Shown in pieces: positions 56,004 to 64,000 of a stretch of 64,000 bases of DNA (its first letter is position 1; each line of letters opens with the position of its first letter). The stretch is from Costus lasius (lineage: Eukaryota > Streptophyta > Magnoliopsida > Zingiberales > Costaceae). A program made the position numbers and the translations under genes. A model generated the notes under the pieces. The model was given only the letters and a program-made list of their open reading frames with translations, was not told the origin of the DNA and did not search any database. The DNA is taken from positions 5,129,957 to 5,193,956 of the forward strand of contig CM050450.1 in assembly GCA_027563935.2 (NCBI GenBank), in the 5' to 3' direction.

Positions 56004-57177
56004 GGACATCATGCATACCTCTTAATTAGGATAACAGCCCAATTTAATATTCACACTTAATATATTATTTAAATATGGTGTTACTTTTTTTTTCTTCTAG
56101 ACTAAAATATTAATGTAGCTACCACTGTGAATATAGTTGGGCATAGTTTACATCAAAAGCTGCTTCACTTCTATATTCCGAGTGTAACTCATGATTTGTC
56201 TCTTGAATCTCTTCAAGGATAGAATTAGTATATCAGGTAGCCTTCTTGGAAGTCTTTTGATAGGAAGATTGTTTTTGTTTTTAAAATTGCACTCCAATTG
56301 TTTTGACGGCGCTGTTATTGTTTACTTGTTAGATGCAACAATGAACAACAGCGAGGACTGGAGCATAGCTGCTTATGTATGCTTTGATATAGTTACCTAA
56401 AAATTAGTTTCAAATTTTGACCAGACCGCCTAGTTATACTGGGAATTGACTTGACTCTTGTTGTCTTGGCTAGTTGGACCATTCGGATGGGTCTGACAGG
56501 GTTTGTGCTGTTGATCCAATTATTTTATTATTATAATTTTCAATATCAACAAGATCCTATTTTTAAATTTTAAAATTTAAATTAAAGTTGTTTTGTTGAC
56601 CATTACCTAATCTGACTCTAATAGGTAATAACTATGTTTTGGAGAAGATCAAAGGGGTAATTATGGTTGCAAAATCGATGCATTATGTTACGAAACCGAC
56701 CCAAACTGAACCGGGTCAGTCACCGGTATGGCAAGTTTACACTCGCCGAGCCAGACTGGACGCGGTTTAGTTGGATTCGGTTCAGTAACTCAGCTGAGAT
56801 GTTGTAACAAGGGGAATAGGGGGAAGGAGTAGGGTATGAAATTTTGGTAAAACATTTGCTTGCTATCTCGTCGCTTTTGACGGCTGAGGAAGTTTTCCTT
56901 GTTCCCTTGTTCGCTAATCTTGATAGCTGTTAGGAGTTTTGCTTGTGATCCTAACATTTGGTCCAACCTGCCAGATCCTCGGGAGTTGTCTCTAGCCCTT
57001 GTCATCTTCGCGTGACTACCTTGTCGAGGAAGCGGCAACGTCTCGTTTGGCGGCATCTATTCGAGTCGATTTGGTCGATTTGTTTCTGTTTCCCGTCAAT
57101 GCACGAAGCGTCCGCTGCACCCAACATCAGAATCATGTGTCCGTCGATGCATTGTCGGTGGTGTTGGCTCTTCTCCT
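56004..57177. other. Intergenic and possible gypsy 5' LTR
   Basis: No cellular gene recognised. The last part (about 56800-56956, ending GATCCTAACA) followed by a TTTGGTCC sequence may be the 3' end of a gypsy LTR and a degraded primer-binding site before gag at 57178. The LTR start cannot be placed. Confidence 0.35.
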
Positions 57178-59236
57178 ATGACAACTACCCGAAGCGAGGC
57201 TTGCCTGGTGACATTGGAGGCGTCGTTGGGGGAGTTTCGGAATGCCCTTACCACTGTTCAAGCGGAGTTGCAAGCTGTGGGGGAAGATCGGCGTATAGAG
57301 ATGTTGGCCGCTGCAGAGGAGCGGCGACTCCACCGTGAGGAACTGACAGAGATAACTCGGCGGTAGCTGGAGATCAATCGATGCCTGGAAGCCCTAGACA
57401 CGCTAGATGAGATGCGCTCCCTACTGGCCAAACTCACGAAAGACAGAAGGGGCAAACCCCTAGGGGCTCGCCCAATAGCGGGTGTTACCCTGAGAGGCAA
57501 CGACAGAGGGGAAGAGGGCGGGGGGCATCCGAACGTGCGAAACGAGCCGTACCGACCTCCACCCATTTGTGAGGAGCGCTGGTGTCTCCAAGAATCTGGA
57601 TTTGACCCTCCTATGCGTGAGAATCATGTTGATGACAGGTGGGGCGGCATTTTCCGATCGAGGGAATCGGATAGGGATGCTACCGGCAGGGATGATCCGC
57701 AGTGGATACATCGGCGAATTCAGCTGCCAGGTTTCTCAGGCTTGGATCTAGTGGAGCGGAGCAATATTTCAAAATTCAGGGAACCACAGAAGATTACAAG
57801 ATTCCAATGGCCTTTATCAGTATGGAAGGTCAAACAAACTATTGGTTCAGGTGGCTGAAGAGGAGGATGGCGAACATCTCTTGGGAGTCAGTTAAAGGAA
57901 GAAATGTTGCAATGGTACAGTGAGTTCCCAGCCACCACGGCCTATGAACGCCTGACAGCCCTGGAGCAAGGATTCCTATCAGTTACTGAATACATTACGG
58001 CTTATGAAGTAATAGTTTCTCAAATACCTGATTTGCTAGAACAAAAATATGTGGGTTTCTTTTTGAAGGGATTGAGGGCGGAGATTAGGGAGAGGGTGCA
58101 TGCCTTTTTCCCCACTGACATTCTGAGGGCTATGACACTCGCCCAGATTATTGAGCACGAAGTGATTGGAGGGGAGGCAAATGGGCGTGCTACATCTGGA
58201 GGATTCAGTGTGAGAAGTACAGTCAGTTCAACCGTTTATTCCTTCAAACAGAATGTTCCACCGCCGGCAGTGTGAGCTTCGCCTGGTGCAGGGTCGAGTT
58301 CGAGTGGAATTCGTCCGATAGCTATACTAAGTGGAACAAGAGGAACTCTTGGGAATAGTGTTGGAGTTAAGGAAGGAGCCGCTCAAGGTTCCTTCACAAG
58401 CAATGCCAAACCAAGAGGTAAGCCGCCGAGGGGTGGGCGCATGATATCCTATCAAGATTATATCAACAAGAGGGAAAAGGGTTTATATTTTTGTTGCAAC
58501 CAACCCTATCACCCGGCGCACCAATGTGGGAGCAAAAGCTTCCGACTACTACTAAATGACGAAGGTGACAATGATGGGGCTGGTGAGATAGCAATGGCAG
58601 ATGGCGAGGAAGCTGCGGAAGAGGAGGCCACACCATGGGAACCAACTTGCAAAAGAATGGAGCTTTCCTTATATTCAGTTGGAGGACTGTCAGTCTGCGT
58701 ACCATGATGTTCAGTCTGCGTACCATGATGTTGCATGGAAAAATCAATGGCACTCCCTCCATTATCATGATAGACAGTGGGGCAAGCCACAACTTTATAT
58801 CGGTGCGTGCGGTCCATGAGCATGTGTGGCCGGTCACACCCACTCAATCGTATGTGGTGAGCTTAGGAGACGGGAGCAAAATCCAAGCGCAAGGAAAATG
58901 CCAGAATTTAACAATATCCATGGGAGGGTACGCCTCCTTGCTGGAGGGATATCTTTTTTGCTTAGGGGGCGTTGATCTGATTCTAGGTATGGCATGGCCG
59001 GAAACCTTGGGTGAAATTCGAGTGGATTGGGACCTCAAATACATGAAACTAGTACATGGAGGGAAAGAGATCACTATTGAGGGAGACCCTTCTCTCTCTC
59101 ACTCCTTAATGATCATGAAGAGCCTGGCCAAGGATACCGACGCCTATGTTGAGTTCCAAGGGGTGATATGGGCTGTTGATATGATTCAGGCGGAGGAGGC
59201 CACGCATACGGACTTATCTGCTCAACAATGCCGATA
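57178..59236 (+). pseudogene. Gypsy gag-protease remnant
   Basis: 57178-57366 is a coiled-coil gag N-terminus. 57702-58275, in several frames, has the retrotransposon gag domain (WFRWLKRRMANISWE, MLQWYSEFP, FLKGLRAEIRERV). 58441-58560 has a zinc knuckle YFCCNQPYHPAHQC in which the first Cys is replaced. 58740-59236 is an aspartic protease with an intact active site MIDSGASHNF and the LGMAWPETLGEIRVDW motif. A direct repeat of about 21 bases near 58690-58730 duplicates the sequence encoding SLRTMM. Confidence 0.82.
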
Positions 59237-59327
59237 ATTATAGGAGCTCTTACAACATTATGGTGAAGTTTTTACAAAAAGAAACTTGTTTCCCTCACGT
59301 AGAGAGATGGACCACGCAATTGTAACG

Positions 59328-60340
59328 TAGCCAGTGGAGGGGCCAGTGAGAGTAAGGCTGTATCAATATGTTCACCACCAAAAGGATGAGATGGAGCATA
59401 TGGTGCAAGAGATGCTAGTAGCTGGAATCATCCAACCTAGCACAAGTACCTTCTCAAGTCCGATCATTCTTGTTCGAAAAAAAGATGGTAGCTGGAGATT
59501 CTGTATGGATTATCGCGCTTTAAACAATATCACAATACCTGACAAGTATCCTATCCCGGTTATTGAAGAGCTGCTTGACAAACTTCATGGGGCTGCATAC
59601 TTCTCTATGCTCGATCTACGAGCCAGATACCATCAAATCAGAGTGCGACTGGAATATGTGTACAATTTGCATTCAGGACTCATTCGGGCCACTATGAGTT
59701 CCGAGTTATGTCATTCGGCCTTAAGAATGCCCCCGCGACCTTCCAAGCAGTGATGAACAAGACTTTTTGCTCTTTCTTACGGAGGTTCATCCTAGTATTT
59801 TTTGATAATATTCTGGTCTACAGCCCAATGTGGGAAAGTCACCTAGAACATCTAAAACAGACATTAGAGGTCTTAAAGGAGAATAGTTTGATGGTAAATA
59901 AATAGAAGTGCTTCGGATGACGCCAAGTAGAATATCTTGGCCATATCATTTGCCCCGAGAGGGTGGCTATGGATCCTCGAAAAGTGGCCATGGTGCGCCA
60001 GTGGCCTATTCCCAAATCTGTCAAGGAGGTGCGAGGGTTTTTGGGCCTCACAAGGTATTATAGGAGGTTTGTCTGAGACTATGGGAAGATAGCCCGACCT
60101 CTCACCGACCTGCTCAAGAAGGATAGTTTTCAGTGGGGAATAGAAGCTCAGATTGCTTTTGACAAGCTGAAGGACATCATGACAACGTCACCTGTGCTCT
60201 GGTTACCTGACTTTGAGTAGTTCACTATCGAGTACAACGCTTCAGGGAAGGGGATTGGAGCAATCCTTATGCAAAAGGGCAAGCCACTAGCCTATTTCAA
60301 CAAGGGATTATTGGGCGGAATCTAGCCAAGTCCACGTAAG
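59328..60340 (+). pseudogene. Gypsy reverse transcriptase and start of RNase H
   Basis: 59334-59650 has the RT fingers and palm ([35 protein letters not shown]). After frame changes, 59708-59905 reads [16 protein letters not shown] and FFDNILVYS, where the family has F-x-DD: the second catalytic Asp is Asn. Further motifs in shifted or stop-broken frames are [12 protein letters not shown] and PLTDLLKK; RNase H begins FTIEYNASGKGIGAIL and KPLAYFNKGL. It breaks off at the junction with the copia segment near 60340. Confidence 0.82.
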
Positions 60341-62411
60341 AACGACACAAACTTACTGCTCAATCTGTTCGATGTGCATTTATGGGTTATTGTTCCAATC
60401 AAAAAGGCTATGTCTGTTATGATCCTACTATTAATCGTATGCGTATCTCTAGGAATGTTATTTTCTTTGAGGAGGAATATTATTTTCAGCAGCAAGTTTA
60501 CTCTACCTCACCGATTCTTCTTCCTAATTTTGAGAAAATATCACAGTCTACTGGGCGGTTTATACCTGGTATGGTCTATCAGCGACAACAAACTGTATCT
60601 CCTCATACTATTCTTGAAAGTGATCCAGAGGTTCAAGTTCATACTGAGCCTGATATTGTGCATCCTAGGCGTTCCTCTCGCACTATTAAGCCTCTTGATA
60701 GATATGGTTTTTTAGCTACTTTATCTAATACAGTCATACCCAACTCTTCTTCTCAGGCTTCTACACAAGCATGTTGGGTAAATGGTATGCGTGAGGAACT
60801 TCAAGCTCTTCAGGAGAATCATACTTGAGACATTGTTTCTTGTCCAAGTGATGTTAAACCAATTGGCTGTAAGTGGATATATTCTATTAAGTTGAAGGCA
60901 GATGGTTCTCTTGATCGGTATAAAGCTCGATTGGTGGCTCTTGGTAATAGGCAGGAATATGACATTAATTATGAGGAGACTTTTGCTCCTCTTGCTAAAA
61001 TGACAACTATTCGTCTTGTACTTACTATTGCTGGATCTCAAGGGTGGCCTTTACATCAGATGGATGTTAAAAATGCATTCTTACATGGTGATTTAAAGGA
61101 AGAGATATATATGACTCCTCCCTCAGGACTATTTTCTACATCTTCTTCTGATGTCTGTAAGCTGAAACGATCTCTATATGGATTGAAACAAGTACCTCGT
61201 GCATGGTTTGATAAGTTTCGATCCACTCTTCTTGACTTCTCATTTACTCAAAGTCAATATGACTCATCTTTATTTCTTTGCAAGACTTCTATTGGTATTG
61301 TTCTTCTTTTGGTATATGTTGATGATATTGTTATCACTGGATCTGACTTATCCTTAATATCAAAACTTCAAGATCATCTTCAGCAATGTTTTCATATGAA
61401 GGATTTGAGATCTCTGCACTATTTTTTGGGTCTCGAAGTTTCTTGTACCTCCAATGGTCTTTTTCTACATCAACATAAATATATTGAGGACTTACTCTTG
61501 CTGGTCTTCCAAAGGGTCGATCAGTGGATACTCCATTAGAGGTGAATATTAAATATTGTCAGAATGATGGGACGTTTCTTTCTGATCCTTCCTTATATCA
61601 ACAACTTATAGGCAGCCTAAATTATCTTATTATCACTCGGCCAGATATATCTTTTGCTGTTCAACAAGTGAGTCAATTCATGCAGGCCCCTACACATATC
61701 CATTTAGCTGCGGTTCGTCGTATTCTGTGTTACTTAAAAGGGACTTCTACCACGGGTCTTCTTTTTTCAGCTAACTCTTCGCTTCGCTTGGTCGCTTATA
61801 GTGATGCTGATTGGGCCGGTTGTTCTGACACACGACGTTCTGTTACGGGTTGGTGTATGTTTCTGGGTGATTCTCTTATTTCTTGGAAAAGTAAGAAGCA
61901 AGATCGGGTGTCGAAGTCCTCTACCGAGTCAGAATATAGAGCTATGTCTTCCGCTTGTTCTGAGATTATTTGGCTACGTGGATTGTTAGGGGAGCTAGGG
62001 TTTCCTCAACTCGAGCCTACCTCTTTGCATGCTGATAATACTAGTGCCATTCAAATTGCTGTGAATCTCGTATATCATGAGTATACCAAACACATTGATG
62101 TTGATTGTCACTATATTCGTGAAGCTTACGTTTCTCATCTTCTTACTCTTCCACACATTATCACAGAACTTCAAATTGCTGATATTTTTATTAAAGCTCT
62201 TCCCAAGCCTCGTCATCAGTTCTTAGTTAACAAATTGATGCTTATTAATCATGCCTCATCAATTTGAGGGGGGGGGGGGATGTTAGTGGTAGACATATAA
62301 ATAATAGATTTGTATATATTAGTTATGTTGTAATTAGCTGTAAATATATTTTACTGTTTTACCCTTGTGTATTAAACTCATACCCGTTTAGGGTTTTCTA
62401 TAAATTGAAAG
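60340..62411 (+). mobile_element. Truncated copia segment inside the gypsy RNase H
   Basis: Starts within the C-terminal part of a copia integrase (RCAFMGYCSNQKGYVCYDP) and continues through complete reverse transcriptase and RNase H, then a purine tract of G (62268-62280). A 3' LTR starts at 62281 (TGTTAGTGGTAGAC) and is cut off just after its TATA box, near 62411. Both ends are truncated: no 5' LTR, gag or protease. No target-site duplication is expected or seen. Confidence 0.8.
60346..62267 (+). pseudogene. Copia integrase tail, reverse transcriptase and RNase H
   Basis: Read nearly through: the only lesions I see are a TGA at 60826-60828 where the family has Trp (ENHT-W-D), and a one-base loss near 61500 (IEDLL to LAGLPKGR) that moves the frame to the ORF at 61524. 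RT has KARLVALGNRQEYDINYEETF, DVKNAFLHGDL and an intact YVDD catalytic box. RNase H has YSDADWAGC, STESEYRAM and HIDVDCHYIREAY. The low number of lesions compared with the host gypsy shows it is younger. Confidence 0.85.
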
Positions 62412-62439
62412 GAAGGCTGCTGAGAGGGGCAGACTTTCA

Positions 62440-64000
62440 GCTTCATAATTGTGACAAAAATGAGCTCATGGCTTTAGTGTTCGCGATACGGCATTGGCGG
62501 CCATACTTGTTAGGGCAGAAATTTCGGGTTCTTACCGACCAGAAGGCCCTTAGATACCTTTTGGAGCAGCGGATCACAACACCTGATCAACAAAATTGGC
62601 TAGCCAAGTTGTTGGGGTATGATATGGAGGTGATCTATAAGCCGGGGGTGATGAATGGAGCGGCTGATGCTCTATCCAAGTTACCGAAACATGCTGAATT
62701 AAAAGTACTCTCTAAGCCTGTATGGCTCGACATTGAGGAGCTTCAAGGTGAAGTACAAAGAGATCAGGCCTTAATCCGAATCATGGAGGAATTGAACCAC
62801 CACCCAGCATTGCAACACCATACAAGCTAGTGCAAGGACGTCTTTTTTACAAGAGGCACTTGGTGATACCCTCGGGGTCCCAGTGGGTCACAACACTACT
62901 GCAGGAGAGTCATCAGGCCCCTACTGGAGGGCATTCGGGGGCTTATCTCACCTACAGGAGAACAGCTAACAACGAGTACTGTGTTGGGATGAAAAAAGAC
63001 ATGTATTAGTGGGTCGTGGCATGCCAGGTGTGTCAACGGCAAAAGTATCAAGCTCTGTTGCCAGCAGGTTTACTTCAACCTTTGTCAATACCTAACCTAC
63101 CTTGGGAAGACATTGCTATGGATTTTATTACCGGGCTACCCAAATCAAAGGGTGTGGATGCTATATTGTTTGTGGTCGACCGGCTGTCGAAGTATGGGCA
63201 TTTCTTAGCGATTAGACACCCCTTTTCAGCAAGATTAGTGGTTGAATTGTTCGTGAAGGAAATAGTAAGGCTGCATGGGGTCACCCGGTCGATCGTAAGT
63301 GACAGGGATCTAGTGTTTATTAGTCTTTTTTGGTCTGAGCTTTTTCAGGTTACAGGGTACGATGCTCAACATGAGTTCCTCCTACCATCCGGAGATGGAT
63401 GGCCAAACAGAGGTACTCAATAGATGTTTAGAGACATATTTGCATTGCTATGCATCAGAACAGCTTCATGAATGGGCGAATTGGTTACATTGGGCAGAAT
63501 ATTGGTACAATATGAGATTCCCGTCGGCAGTATGGGCATTTCTTGGCGATTAGACACCCTTTTTTAGCAAGATTAGTGGTGCAAGATTAGTGGTTAAATT
63601 ATTTGTGAAGGAAATAGTAAGGCTGCATGGGGTCACCCGGTCGATCGTAAGTGACAGGGATCTAGTGTTTATTAGTCTTTTTTGGTCTGAGCTTTTTCAG
63701 GTTACAGGGTACGATGCTCAACATGAGTTCCTCCTACCATCCGGAGATGGATGGCCAAACAGAGGTACTCAATAGATGTTTGGAGACATATTTGCGTTGC
63801 TATGCATCAGAACAGCTTCATGAATGGGCGAATTGGTTACATTGGGCAGAATATTGGTACAATATGAGATTCCCGTCGGCAGCGGGCAAAACCCCTTTTG
63901 AGGTAATCTATGGGCGCTATCCCCCCACTCTATAGCGCTATGTGTTGGGTGAGTCTACAGTGGCCACAGCGGAGCGAGACCTTCTGGATAGGGATGAAAG
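62440..64000 (+). pseudogene. Gypsy RNase H end and integrase, with internal duplication
   Basis: 62443-62830 continues RNase H (ELMALVFAIRHWRPYLLG, VLTDQKALRYLL, GAADALSKLP). The integrase follows from 62900: the zinc-binding region (CQVCQRQK), the first catalytic Asp in WEDIAMDFITGLPKS, the second in IVSDRDLVF, and the Glu region SSSYHPEMDGQTEVLNR. The block with the second Asp and the Glu occurs twice because of a tandem duplication (63192-63529 and 63530-63882). After the second copy it reads TPFEVIYGRYPPTL, then a stop, then the window edge. Confidence 0.85.
63192..63882 (+). repeat. 338-bp tandem duplication in gypsy integrase
   Basis: Copy 1 is 63192-63529 and copy 2 is 63530-63882, nearly identical. 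Copy 2 has an extra 15-bp microduplication of GCAAGATTAGTGGT near 63575. The junction shares the bases GTCG..AGTATGGGCATTTCTT. Confidence 0.95.

Larger units (their letters stand above)
57178..64000 (+). mobile_element. Decayed Ty3/gypsy retrotransposon, split by a copia segment, runs off right edge
   Basis: Order is gag, zinc knuckle, protease, reverse transcriptase, RNase H, integrase, as in Ty3/gypsy elements. The RNase H domain is cut at about 60340 and resumes near 62440, with a copia fragment between. The integrase contains a tandem duplication. Numerous stops and frameshifts make it inactive. The 3' LTR is beyond the window. Confidence 0.88.

Noticed and set aside
1..64000. tRNA, rRNA or snoRNA genes
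   Set aside because: I looked for tRNA T-arm motifs (GGTTCGAATCC type) and found only isolated GTTCGAAT strings (6051, 36761) with no cloverleaf around them.
1..64000. Prokaryote-type systems (operons, defence islands, CRISPR)
   Set aside because: Introns, plant gene families and LTR retrotransposons throughout show a plant nuclear sequence.

Overview
This is a nuclear plant genomic window. Genes have spliced introns with GT..AG ends, long AT-rich intergenic DNA, plant-specific families (DYW-type PPR, GRAS/HAM, ATL RING-H2, LSU, PMEI-PME), and a heavy load of LTR retrotransposons, hAT elements and MITEs. The very GC-rich 5' coding regions of several genes suggest a monocot. That is inference; the species cannot be named from the sequence alone.

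Layout. 1-2613: a decayed hAT transposon (left end outside the window), inserted in a minus-strand Ty3/gypsy element whose protease, gag, primer-binding site and 1.36-kb LTR occupy 2614-5946. 6966-8327: a small acidic-protein ORF (minus) and an At1g01500-like gene (plus) diverge from a ~300-bp shared promoter. The plus gene has one 5.4-kb intron (8328-13775) holding a nearly complete non-autonomous copia element with a perfect target-site duplication, plus a foldback MITE. 14733-16541: intronless DYW-type PPR gene. 18366-18647: orphan 3' exons of tubulin cofactor A. 21075-21590: ATL RING-H2 ubiquitin ligase. 23601-35716: a 19-exon RBM28/Nop4-type nucleolar RNA-binding protein (970 aa by my splicing); its 3.6-kb second intron contains an old duplication, a hAT-like element with 8-bp TSD, and a Mutator-like MITE nested inside that. 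36189-36536: LSU-like small coiled-coil protein. 37137-39918 (minus): three-exon pectinesterase with inhibitor domain. 41363-41550: Golgi SNARE gene fragment. 44380-46491: HAM/SCL6-type GRAS factor with a perfect miR171 site. 46500-57000: gene-poor, with a foldback MITE, a ~550-bp tandem duplication and a badly decayed copia element. 57178-64000: a decayed plus-strand Ty3/gypsy element split by a younger, doubly truncated copia segment (60340-62411), with a 338-bp tandem duplication in its integrase; it runs off the right edge.

The cellular genes do not form an operon-like pathway. They serve organelle RNA editing, ribosome biogenesis, sulfur stress, cell-wall remodelling, meristem maintenance and ubiquitination. 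I found no convincing new multi-gene system. The most informative observations are nested transposon structures with readable TSDs, orphan exons of conserved genes, and a possible head-to-head promoter.
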